Source: Bacteroidales bacterium H5
GTDB lineage: Bacteria; Bacteroidota; Bacteroidia; Bacteroidales; Muribaculaceae
NCBI GenBank assembly: GCA_001701225.1
Contig: DAAQ01000034.1
Coordinates: 1-55,124 of the forward strand
DNA: 55,124 nucleotides
Reading direction: 5' to 3'
The notes beneath the pieces are model-generated. The model saw nothing but the letters and a program-made list of their open reading frames with translations, was not told where the DNA came from and searched no databases. Positions 23,622 through 30,865 of the stretch are shown in pieces. Every line of letters begins with the position of its first letter. Position 1 is the stretch's first letter. Position numbers and translations under genes: made by a program.

Positions 23622-24371
23622 TCATTTCAGGCCGAGGGTCCCGGCAATCTCGTCGATAAACGGACGGTATCCCTCGTCGCTTACACAGAGCACGTTATAA
23701 CATCTGTCAAGCATAAGGCGGCAGCCGTCCTCGACCGAGCTTACCATAATCTTTCCCTCGGGGTCTATGCCTCTCGATATGCCGAAGACGCAGAATGTCG
23801 TGATGTCCGATTCCTTACGGTTGGCTATCGAATATGCCAGTCTTCTGTCATTGAGCTCCACAACCTGGATGTCGCGGCACTGCAGCCGTGTGTCGGGGAG
23901 CTTGTCAAAATCAAATTCCGATGCACAGAACAGGGTCGGAAAAGAGGTTCCTGTGCCTCTGTATGAGGTGCGCCAATAGAAATCCAGGTCAATAATGGCC
24001 CCTAATGCGTCGGGATTCTCCTCCATATACACATGGGCATAGGGAAGGAACTTGACGTATATCTTGCCATCCTTGAGATACATCACGGACTCGCCGTTGG
24101 TCTCGCGCCATACGTATCGGGGTTTCTCCGGGGTGGAGCCTGCTATCTGCACACGCTGATACCATTGGCCGGATACAAGCGTGGCATCGATATATCCCTT
24201 TGCAAAGTTTGCCCTCGCGGTCTCGTCTATCCCGGTGAATTCAGGAGCAGGCACGGTGCCGGGGAGGTTGGGAATGACATCATCCTTTACAGGCTCGTCA
24301 TCGTCCGAGCAAGCTGCCATCCCGAACATCAGCGCCACCAGCGCGAATGTCAATTTCAGGAACTTCTTCAT
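23622..24371 (-). CDS. Uncharacterised lipoprotein (paralogue B)
   Basis: A 249-residue exported protein with lipobox LMFGMAACSDDDEP (Cys about 21). Signal peptide, leader and promoter are nearly the same as those of the 22,645 gene, but the mature domain has diverged strongly, keeping scattered motifs (FDFDKLPDTRLQCRDIQVVELNDRRLAYSI). The domain is unknown to me. It has its own promoter and terminator. The pair looks like a tandem duplication followed by rapid divergence of the exposed part, a pattern seen in surface proteins; that reading is inference. Confidence 0.75.
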   Translation of the reverse strand: MKKFLKLTFALVALMFGMAACSDDDEPVKDDVIPNLPGTVPAPEFTGIDETARANFAKGYIDATLVSGQWYQRVQIAGSTPEKPRYVWRETNGESVMYLKDGKIYVKFLPYAHVYMEENPDALGAIIDLDFYWRTSYRGTGTSFPTLFCASEFDFDKLPDTRLQCRDIQVVELNDRRLAYSIANRKESDITTFCVFGISRGIDPEGKIMVSSVEDGCRLMLDRCYNVLCVSDEGYRPFIDEIAGTLGLK

Positions 24372-24458
24372 AATCGTTACTGTTTTTGATTGGTTAAAAT
24401 ATCGCTTGAATTGTAACTATTGGTTAGCAAATTGATTGCAAATACAACTCGTTTGCTG

Positions 24459-24490
24459 CAAAATTACAACCTTTGCGTAAATTATCCAAA
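24459..24490 (-). promoter_or_regulatory. Two-box sigma-ABfr promoter of lipoprotein B
   Basis: Minus-strand TTTG (24,487-24,490), 20-nt spacer, TAATTTTG (24,459-24,466). Same spacing and same leader as lipoprotein A. Confidence 0.85.
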
Positions 24491-24577
24491 TTTTTGTATA
24501 TAAAATTTAAATTCAGACGTGAAATTTAACATTTGGAGGGCAAATATGGAGAAACCTTATTTATAGAGGGTTGCTGG

Positions 24578-24760
24578 TTAGTTAAAGTTCAAAATATACG
24601 ACAAAAGCCTGTCCCTGTTCATTGACGCAGGTAACTGTATATGCTTGGGTGCATCGTTATTGCCATTTCCTGTGTTATTATCGTCCCCATAGACTTTGGC
24701 GGAGAAGGCTGTCATGATAGAGAGCAAAAGAATAGTGATGAGTTTTGCAATATGTTTCAT
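24578..24760 (-). CDS. Small secreted peptide
   Basis: 60 residues: a clear signal peptide (MKHIAKLITILLLSIMTAFSAKVYG) and a mature part of about 35 residues that begins Asn/Asp/Gly-rich and ends DRLLSYILNFN. I do not recognise a family; it has the look of the short exported precursors found beside TPR regulators in Bacteroidales. A strong two-box promoter 22 bp upstream of the ATG argues that it is real. It lies directly downstream of the TPR regulator on the same strand, with 246 bp between. A truncated longer protein is the alternative. Confidence 0.6.
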   Translation of the reverse strand: MKHIAKLITILLLSIMTAFSAKVYGDDNNTGNGNNDAPKHIQLPASMNRDRLLSYILNFN

Positions 24761-24781
24761 AAGGCACTTTTGTTATTTTCA

Positions 24782-24814
24782 CAAAAGTACACATTCGGCA
24801 ATGTAGCAACCAAA
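24782..24814 (-). promoter_or_regulatory. Two-box promoter of the small secreted peptide gene
   Basis: Minus-strand TTTG (24,811-24,814), 21-nt spacer, TACTTTTG (24,782-24,789). It lies between the TPR regulator and the peptide gene, so the peptide has its own transcript. Confidence 0.8.
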
Positions 24815-25006
24815 TTTTTGGGGCTTAATTCGCTGTTACACCTCTTGGGCCTTTCCGCTGATTTACAGGAATATAGAATGAGTGAAATGTTACATGCATT
24901 TCTATGGCCAGTCAGAACTGTCTGTTATATACCTGAACCGTCGGGAATTAAATAAATCACAATTCGATATTCAAAATACCCCCATGAAACAGCCAAAAAT
25001 GTTAAA

Positions 25007-26752
25007 CTATTTTAATTTGCTGAGATATATGTCCCTGTATTTGACAGTAGACGCGTTGATTTTTGCTTTCAATCGGGATTTTCTTGTGGCCAATGCACGT
25101 GGGTTTGATTTCATAAATAGTGAGATGGACTCCATGTCAAAACCACATACATTGAAAAGGAAAAATCTTTTGTCGCTATCCGAGAAGCTCGGGAAATCCA
25201 CATTGAATGACTCGATGAGTCCATTCGTATGTTTGTTCGCAAGTTCTGTCAGTCGTGTCTTTATTTCGGCGGATTCGCCAAAGTCTTCCACATGTTTCCT
25301 GATTGCCTGAACCATTCTTTCACGTCCTCCGTCATCCTCCCGTGCCCTGAAATATTCAGAACACATCCACCTTATGTTCTCAAAATATTGCCTCAGCAGA
25401 TTGTCGCCGAGAGATTCTATCTCCTTATCCCGGCTGGCCAGTTCCATTTCTTTTGAATTCAGTTCGCCGGTCTTTTCATTAAGAGCGTCTTGGATTCTAT
25501 GCAGTTCCATGAGGTTCTGAGTAAGCTGTGCCTCTTTTCTCGACAGCATGACATCCTTTTCTTCTGTCTCACGCACAAGACGGTCCACTGTCATTACAAG
25601 ATTATCCTCGACAAGCCTGCGGTTTTTCCGTTTGAAATAGACATAAGTTCCTGCAGCAAACGACAGGAGGGTAAAGATTATCATAAGCATATATACCGTC
25701 TGTCGCTGTCTTGATAATTCGTGGAGCGCACTGTCGGCTTTCTGTTTGTTAATATCCTCGACTACCGATGACAACTGCTGACGTGTAAGCGTGGCGAGAA
25801 TGTCCGACTCTTCCCTGAATGCCTTGCAAGCTTCCTCATAGGCTTTCTTATAATCACCTTTTCTCGCCCAATACTCAAATGGAAGGTCTTCCGATGGACA
25901 TTTGTCTGTCAGCGAGTCTACACGTCCTATATCCGAAAACATGACATTGGCAAGCATGTAATTGTATAAGTCTTGCCTGTCTGTCAACGCGCCGTTTAAA
26001 GCACTTACTGAGTCGAAATAGGATATTGCCTTATCATAGGAGCCTCTTTTTAAGTTCGCGTATGCCTGAAGCTTATATATTTCGATAGACATTGTTGTAT
26101 CTGATGAGAGTCTTGCCTCGGACAAAAGCATCTCCGCAATAGGGAGGGCCTGTGTGACACTGTCGCTGTTGTATAATGATTTGGCAAGATTAAGCAATGC
26201 CTCTCTGGCATATTCGGTTTTTCCTATGGCGCGGAAGCAATCTGCCGACTTGCGGGCATAATGGATTTCCTGCTGCCCGATATTGGCATTGCCGAATATG
26301 ATACATAGATTACGGTATATTATTCCAAGCTGGAATGTGTCTTTGAGTTGGGTGGCGAGGTCTTCGGCGAGGAGCATGTGGCGGACGCTCTCGCCGTATG
26401 AGCCGCGGTTCATCAGTATATAGCCGAGATAGAAATTGGCCAGCATGCGGTGGCGGGTGTCACGGTGGGTGTCGTACCACGAGGTGGCGATGCGTATGAG
26501 CGAGTCGTCGGTCTCGTCGTACATGCATTTGTATCGGGCCTGGGTGAGCAGCAGGGCGTGGAGGGCAGCCTCCTCGCCGGGGTGGAGCGACGTGGCGGGG
26601 ATGCTCTCGAGCAGTGCGAGGGCCGAGTCGGGCCGCGAGGGGGTGAGGGCCTCGGCGCGGTCGAGCAGGGCCCGGGCGGGGCCGTGGCCGTGACGGCACG
26701 ACAGGAGCATGACAAGCGCCGCGAGGGCTATGATGTGGAGCAGACGGTGCAT
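25007..26752 (-). CDS. TPR-type transmembrane transcriptional regulator
   Basis: 581 residues from the ATG at 26,752; an in-frame ATG at 26,794 exists but would place the -7 box inside the gene. N-terminal signal/lipobox-like segment (LLHIIALAALVMLLSC), then helical TPR-like repeats (about 25-320) predicted outside the inner membrane. One membrane helix (VYMLMIIFTLLSFAAGTYVYF) follows, then a coiled coil (about 385-450, VRETEEKDVMLSRKEAQLTQ) and a C-terminal LuxR-like helix-turn-helix (FSDSDKRFFLFNVCGFDMESISLFMKSNPRALATRKSRLKAKI). This is a one-component membrane sensor. About the first 140 codons are far richer in GC than the remainder. Target and signal are unknown; the adjacent secreted peptide and lipoproteins are candidates. 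Confidence 0.82.
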   Translation of the reverse strand: MHRLLHIIALAALVMLLSCRHGHGPARALLDRAEALTPSRPDSALALLESIPATSLHPGEEAALHALLLTQARYKCMYDETDDSLIRIATSWYDTHRDTRHRMLANFYLGYILMNRGSYGESVRHMLLAEDLATQLKDTFQLGIIYRNLCIIFGNANIGQQEIHYARKSADCFRAIGKTEYAREALLNLAKSLYNSDSVTQALPIAEMLLSEARLSSDTTMSIEIYKLQAYANLKRGSYDKAISYFDSVSALNGALTDRQDLYNYMLANVMFSDIGRVDSLTDKCPSEDLPFEYWARKGDYKKAYEEACKAFREESDILATLTRQQLSSVVEDINKQKADSALHELSRQRQTVYMLMIIFTLLSFAAGTYVYFKRKNRRLVEDNLVMTVDRLVRETEEKDVMLSRKEAQLTQNLMELHRIQDALNEKTGELNSKEMELASRDKEIESLGDNLLRQYFENIRWMCSEYFRAREDDGGRERMVQAIRKHVEDFGESAEIKTRLTELANKHTNGLIESFNVDFPSFSDSDKRFFLFNVCGFDMESISLFMKSNPRALATRKSRLKAKINASTVKYRDIYLSKLK

Positions 26753-26756
26753 GATG

Positions 26757-26764
26757 CAAAGGTA
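26757..26764 (-). promoter_or_regulatory. -7 box exactly 4 nt before the TPR regulator ATG
   Basis: Minus-strand TACCTTTG, then CATC, then ATG. It decides the start at 26,752 and implies a leaderless message. Confidence 0.5.
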
Positions 26765-26786
26765 TGAATTTTTTTGATGACGGCAA

Positions 26787-26830
26787 AAAGGCAAGCGGCC
26801 GGGGGATCCGTGTCCCGTCGGTCCGCTTGC
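26787..26830 (-). terminator. Possible second hairpin terminator between gdhA and the TPR gene
   Basis: GCAAGCGG and CCGCTTGC arms enclose a 24-nt partly paired interior; on the minus strand the stem is followed by CTTTTTG. It is weaker than the hairpin at 26,899-26,944 but could insulate the TPR regulator from gdhA read-through. Confidence 0.5.
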
Positions 26831-26898
26831 GGTGCGTGTGTTTTTGACATATGCACATATATAGAGGCAGATAGGGTGGATTTTCTATCACGGGGGTG

Positions 26899-26944
26899 CA
26901 AAAAAATCTGCCCGGGTGGAGCGGAGCACTCCATCCGGGCAGAT
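26899..26944 (-). terminator. Intrinsic terminator of gdhA
   Basis: On the minus strand a stem of about 16 bp (ATCTGCCCGGATGGAG with CTCCACCCGGGCAGAT, one mismatch) is followed by TTTTTTT. Confidence 0.9.
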
Positions 26945-26963
26945 GTGTGGGGTGACGGGCGCG

Positions 26964-28301
26964 TCAGATGATGCCCTGGCCCATCATGGCGTTGGCAACC
27001 TTCATGAATCCGGCGATGTTGGCGCCCTTCATGTAGTTGATATATCCGTCGGGCTCGGTGCCGTGCTTGACACACTGGGTGTGGATGTTGCGCATGATCT
27101 CGTGCAGACGGCGGTCAACCTCGTCGGCGCTCCACTGCAGGTGCTCGGCGTTCTGGCTCATCTCGAGGCCAGAGGTGGCCACGCCACCGGCGTTGACGGC
27201 CTTGCCGGGAGCGTATGTGGTCTTGGATGCGAGGAATGTGTCGATGGCCTCGGGTGTGCAGCCCATGTTAGAGACCTCGGCCACCAGCTCGACACCGTTG
27301 TCGACGAGGCGGCGTGCGTCGTCGCCGTCGAGCTCGTTCTGTGTGGCGCAGGGGAGGGCGATGTCGACCTTCTGCTCCCAGGGCTTGCGGCCGGGATAGA
27401 AGGTGGCTTCGGGATATTTCTCGGCATAGGGGGCCACGATGTCCTCGCCTGTGGCGCGGAGATAGAGCATGTAGTCTATCTTGTCGCCCGAGATGCCCTC
27501 GGGGTCATAGATGTATCCGTCGGGGCCGGAGATGGTGACCACCTTGGCGCCAAGCTCGGTGGCCTTGAGGGTCGCGCCCCATGCCACGTTGCCGAAGCCC
27601 GAGACGGCTACGGTCTTGCCCTTGATGTCGTCGTTCTTCTCGGCGAGCATGCTCTGCACAAAGTAGAGGGCGCCGAAGCCTGTGGCCTCGGGACGTATGA
27701 GCGAGCCGCCAAAGTCGAGGCCCTTGCCGGTGAATGTGCCGGTGCACTCGTTGACGAGCTTCTTGTACATGCCGTACATGTAGCCGACCTCGCGTCCGCC
27801 CACGCCGATGTCGCCTGCGGGCACGTCGCGGTCGGGGCCGAGGTTCTTCCACAGGCATAATATGAACGCCTGGCAGAAGCGCATTATCTCGGCGTCGCTC
27901 TTGCCGCGGGGCGAGAAGTCGCTGCCACCCTTGGCACCGCCCATGGGGAGGGTGGTGAGGGCGTTCTTGAAGGTCTGCTCGAAGCCGAGGAACTTGAGGA
28001 TGGAGAGGTTGACCGACGCGTGGAAGCGGATGCCCCCCTTGTACGGGCCGATGGCATTGTTGAACTGCACGCGGTATCCGATGTTGTTCTGCACCTCGCC
28101 GCGGTCGTCAATCCATGTGACGCGGAAGGTGACGATGCGGTCGGGCTCGACCATGCGCTCGATTATCTTTGCTTTCTCGAACTCGGGATGCTGGTTGTAG
28201 ACATCCTCCACGCATATCAGGACTTCCTTGACAGCCTGAAGATACTCTTTTTCGCCCGGGTGCTTGGCCTCGAGGGCGTTGAGAATCGTGTTTATATCCA
28301 T
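26964..28301 (-). CDS. gdhA: NADP-type hexameric glutamate dehydrogenase
   Basis: A 445-residue enzyme interconverting 2-oxoglutarate plus ammonia and glutamate. Substrate region NNAIGPYKGGIRFH, catalytic Lys124 in LPMGGAKGGSDF, DVPAGDIGVGGREVGYMYG, and the Rossmann motif VAVSGFGNVAWG mark the small hexameric class. Length matches the family (about 445). NADP preference is inferred from the class. It has its own -7 box and a strong terminator, so it is monocistronic, and is a main nitrogen-assimilation enzyme in Bacteroidales. Confidence 0.97.
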   Translation of the reverse strand: MDINTILNALEAKHPGEKEYLQAVKEVLICVEDVYNQHPEFEKAKIIERMVEPDRIVTFRVTWIDDRGEVQNNIGYRVQFNNAIGPYKGGIRFHASVNLSILKFLGFEQTFKNALTTLPMGGAKGGSDFSPRGKSDAEIMRFCQAFILCLWKNLGPDRDVPAGDIGVGGREVGYMYGMYKKLVNECTGTFTGKGLDFGGSLIRPEATGFGALYFVQSMLAEKNDDIKGKTVAVSGFGNVAWGATLKATELGAKVVTISGPDGYIYDPEGISGDKIDYMLYLRATGEDIVAPYAEKYPEATFYPGRKPWEQKVDIALPCATQNELDGDDARRLVDNGVELVAEVSNMGCTPEAIDTFLASKTTYAPGKAVNAGGVATSGLEMSQNAEHLQWSADEVDRRLHEIMRNIHTQCVKHGTEPDGYINYMKGANIAGFMKVANAMMGQGII

Positions 28302-28372
28302 GGCTATGGGTATTTAGATTGATGATTTTTATGTTTGTTGAGCCGTATCGCCATGAGTGGCGGTTACAGGTG

Positions 28373-28380
28373 CAAATATA
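28373..28380 (-). promoter_or_regulatory. -7 box for gdhA
   Basis: Minus-strand TATATTTG about 70 bp upstream of the ATG; the -33 element is weak. Confidence 0.55.
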
Positions 28381-28437
28381 GCATTTCTTTTCCAATAGGC
28401 GGATAATAAAATTTGTGTTTTACGGCATATTCCGCCA

Positions 28438-28480
28438 CAAAAAAAAGAGGCAGACTCCCGCACGTGGCGGTGTCTGCCCC
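28438..28480 (-). terminator. Intrinsic terminator of the ferredoxin gene
   Basis: Minus-strand GGCAGAC and GTCTGCC arms with a partly paired interior are followed by TCTTTTTTTT. Confidence 0.85.
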
Positions 28481-28508
28481 TATGGGGTGTCGATGCTGAC
28501 GCAGCAGA

Positions 28509-28682
28509 TTATTCTCCCGGGTGGATAGCCTCGGCGGGGCACTGCTCGGCGCAAGCGCCGCAGTCGATGCAGGTGTCGGGGTTGATCTCATAGTGCTCTG
28601 CGCCCTCAGAGATAGACTCGGTGGGGCAAACATCTACGCAGCTGCCGCAAGAGATGCAGGCGTCGGAAATAACGTATGCCAT
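28509..28682 (-). CDS. 2[4Fe-4S] ferredoxin
   Basis: A 57-residue bacterial ferredoxin beginning MAYVISDACISC. Two cluster motifs are complete: Cys 9, 12, 15 with 19 (followed by Pro), and Cys 38, 41, 44 with 48 (followed by Pro). Size and symmetry are those of clostridial-type electron carriers serving pyruvate:ferredoxin oxidoreductase, hydrogenases or Rnf. It has a well-formed promoter and terminator of its own, typical for an abundant single-gene transcript. Its partner enzymes are not in this window. Confidence 0.95.
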   Translation of the reverse strand: MAYVISDACISCGSCVDVCPTESISEGAEHYEINPDTCIDCGACAEQCPAEAIHPGE

Positions 28683-28738
28683 GATTGTTGAAATGGTTTT
28701 GGTTTAGTGGAAAAAATGTTATGTCTAATTTGGTTCTG

Positions 28739-28771
28739 CAAATTTAATGCTTTTCCACGGAATAAACCAAA
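28739..28771 (-). promoter_or_regulatory. Two-box promoter of the ferredoxin gene
   Basis: Minus-strand TTTG (28,768-28,771), 21-nt spacer, TAAATTTG (28,739-28,746). Confidence 0.85.
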
Positions 28772-28781
28772 GATTCGGCAC

Positions 28782-28819
28782 AAAAAAATCAGAAGTCCGG
28801 CGCTGTCACAGGCCGGACT
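28782..28819 (-). terminator. Intrinsic terminator with no upstream protein gene
   Basis: Minus-strand AGTCCGG and CCGGACT arms are followed by TCTGATTTTTTT. No convincing coding sequence precedes it on that strand, which supports a non-coding transcript. Confidence 0.75.
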
Positions 28820-28975
28820 CCCCGTAATAATAAACCAAATATGAAAAATGTAGTGCTATTTCTATCGTATGTATATGGGTTCACGCTCCGAGGCGGCGAT
28901 GCCGCACGGAGGCATGTATGGGATGACGGTATGTGAAGGGTGCCGTATATTTTTTCATGGCAGAAGGTGGTTAAC
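28785..28975 (-). ncRNA. Candidate small RNA of about 190 nt
   Basis: A complete transcription unit without a convincing protein: promoter boxes at 28,980-29,013, a GC hairpin at 28,886-28,911 (CTCCG/CGGAG outer and GCGGC/GCCGC inner pairs), an AU-rich single-stranded stretch, and an intrinsic terminator. The only start-codon frame inside is about 25 codons. Size would suit a 6S-type or other regulatory RNA, but I cannot assign a family. Confidence 0.45.
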
Positions 28976-28979
28976 GGTG

Positions 28980-29013
28980 CAAAATTAACAATTAAATCTG
29001 AAAAAACCTCAAA
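28980..29013 (-). promoter_or_regulatory. Promoter of the candidate small RNA
   Basis: Minus-strand TTTG (29,010-29,013), 22-nt spacer, TAATTTTG (28,980-28,987). Confidence 0.6.
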
Positions 29014-29034
29014 AAACCGAGGAAAAAGGTCAGG

Positions 29035-29545
29035 AGGCCCCACCAGGGGTGATGTCATAAACAGCAACATATCACATCGCCCCTTGCGGGGCTCAATCAT
29101 AGGGATGGGGCATCTCCCCCGGGTTTCCGATGGTCACCCGGGGCTAAGGATAACGACGGCCCTCCGGGCCTGAGTGGGATACAGATAATGTGGTTGATAT
29201 GATGCAAATGGTGACAGGGTGCTACCCCATGTGGTGCATGTTCACGACAGTCAAATTGGGTATGTAATTAACCGTGATAAAATCGCCCCGCCTTGTGCGG
29301 GGCTTGGGAAAGTAGCCCCAAGGTCTTGCCTTGGGGTGATCACGACAATTTTATAAATACGGCCCCGGCAGGGGTCGTGGAATATTCGGCGCAGAGGTAT
29401 GGATATTCCCGGATACCCTGCGGGCACCCGGAAGAATAATTGGCCCCATGTCCCGCCGAGGCAAGCCTCGGGGCTATTTTCCCGTGCCCCGCGAGCGGGG
29501 CGGATGCACATGAGATGCGGAGGATGTCATGCCTTGCGGGCCTGG
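29035..29545. repeat. Composite palindromic repeat, copy 1 of a direct duplication
   Basis: About 500 bp made of successive GC hairpins (CCACCAGGGGTGATGTCA, CATCGCCCCTTGCGGGGC, CGCCCCGCCTTGTGCGGGGC, CCCCAAGGTCTTGCCTTGGGG, GCCCCGAGGCTTGCCTCGGC-type, GCCCCGCGAGCGGGGC). It is almost identical to 29,671-30,175, offset 634 bp at the start and 631 bp at the end because of a 3-bp indel. No coding sequence is supported. Confidence 0.85.
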
Positions 29546-29670
29546 GGGGACGTGCGGCTGCTCCTCAATAACATGGGGTTGGTGAATTCCGAGGCCCGCG
29601 AGGGCCGATGTCATGGATAGCCCCCGGTGACCGCAGGGAATCGGGGGACAAATAGATATAAACAAGCTGA
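29546..29670. repeat. Linking repeat module between the two copies
   Basis: It carries the GAGGCCCGCGAGGGCC and CCCCGGTGACC...GGGG modules also seen at 19,900-19,960. It marks the duplication unit as module order linker plus composite. Confidence 0.7.
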
Positions 29671-30185
29671 ACCCCGTCAGGGGTGATGTCATTAGTAGCA
29701 ACATATCACATCGCCCCTTGCGGGGCTCAATCATAGGGATGGGGTATCTCCCCCGGGTTCCCGATGGTCACCCAGGGCTAAGGATAACGACGGCCCTGCG
29801 GGGCTGAGTGGGATACCGATAATGTGGTTGATATGATGCAAATGGTGACAGTGTGCTACCCCATGTGGTGCATGTTCACGACGGTCAAATTGGGTATGTA
29901 ATTAAGCGGGGTAAAATCGCCCCGCCTTGTGTGGGGCTTGGGAAAGTAGCCCCAAGGTCTTGCCTTGGGGTGATCACGACAATTTTATGAATACGGCCCC
30001 GGCAGGGGGCGTGGAATATTCGCCGCAGAGGTATGGATATTCCCGGATACCCTGCGGGCACCCGGAATAATTGGCCCCATGTCCCGCCGAGGCAAGCCTC
30101 GGGGCTATTTTCCCGTGCCCCGAGAGCGGGGCGGATGCACACGAGATGCGGAGGAAGGTATGCCTTGGAGGCCCGGGTGGGCCGT
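29671..30185. repeat. Composite palindromic repeat, copy 2 of a direct duplication
   Basis: Near-identical to 29,035-29,545 with scattered single-base changes, several of which alter one arm of a hairpin. It ends about 15 bp before the stop of the ABC ATPase gene. Confidence 0.85.
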
Positions 30186-30199
30186 CATCATCGTGACGG

Positions 30200-30865
30200 T
30201 CAATCGTCGCAGTCGCAGTGGACGCGGTGGTGGGGCGAATGGCACTCGGTGAGGGTGTGGTCTATGATGAGGTGGCGGTTGGCCATCCCGGCGATGGTCG
30301 ACATCTCGTGGCTCACGAGCAGGATGGTCGTGGTCTGCGAGAGGCGTGACACGATGTCGTAGATATGGTGTTCGAACTGTTTGTCGACATAGCTGAGGGG
30401 CTCGTCGAGCACCAGCACCTGAGGGGCTGATATGAGGGCGCGTCCGAGCAGGGCGCGCTGCAGCTGGCCGCCGGAGAGCACGCCGATGCTCTTGGCGGCG
30501 TGTTCGGTGAGTCCCATGAGCCTCACGGTCTCGGCCGTGAGGCGCTCGCGCTCGGTGCGGCTGATGCGGGCGCCTATGAGCCCGGATGCCACCACCTCGC
30601 TCACGGTGATGGGAAAGCGCGAGTCAATCATGTTTTTCTGCGGCAGATAGCCTATGGTGATGCCGGGGTCGGTGTATGTGACCGAGCCTGTGGTGGGGGT
30701 GATGAGGTGCAGTATGATGCGCAGCAGAGATGTCTTGCCGCCGCCGTTGGGGCCTGTGATGGCTATGAAGTCGCCCCGGCGCACGTCAAAGTCTATCCCC
30801 CTCAGGATGTCGCGCCCGTCGCGGCGCAGCGATATGTCGCGCAGCGATATGATGATGTCGCTCAT
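30200..30865 (-). CDS. Metal (zinc/manganese) ABC transporter ATPase
   Basis: 221 residues. Walker A GPNGGGKTS (38-46), signature VLSGGQLQRALLGRAL, Walker B VLVLDEPLSYVD, and H-switch LVSHEMS are all present, so the ATPase should be active. Similarity is to ZnuC/MntB-type subunits. The C-terminus is His/Cys-rich (ECHSPHHRVHCDCDD). Its ATG overlaps the substrate-binding protein's stop (ATGA), indicating coupling. A permease would be expected next, but a repeat array follows instead. Confidence 0.92.
   Translation of the reverse strand: MSDIIISLRDISLRRDGRDILRGIDFDVRRGDFIAITGPNGGGKTSLLRIILHLITPTTGSVTYTDPGITIGYLPQKNMIDSRFPITVSEVVASGLIGARISRTERERLTAETVRLMGLTEHAAKSIGVLSGGQLQRALLGRALISAPQVLVLDEPLSYVDKQFEHHIYDIVSRLSQTTTILLVSHEMSTIAGMANRHLIIDHTLTECHSPHHRVHCDCDD

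Noticed and set aside
26916..27860. 314-codon open frame opposite gdhA
   Set aside because: Hydrophobic-looking antisense shadow of gdhA, overlapping its terminator.
29399..29734. Short open frames within the repeat array
   Set aside because: Each copy of the duplicated repeat gives the same shadow frames on both strands, so they reflect repeat sequence, not genes.
29035..30185. Possible CRISPR array
   Set aside because: Repeats are long, varied palindromic modules in two large copies, with no regular short repeats, unique spacers or cas genes.
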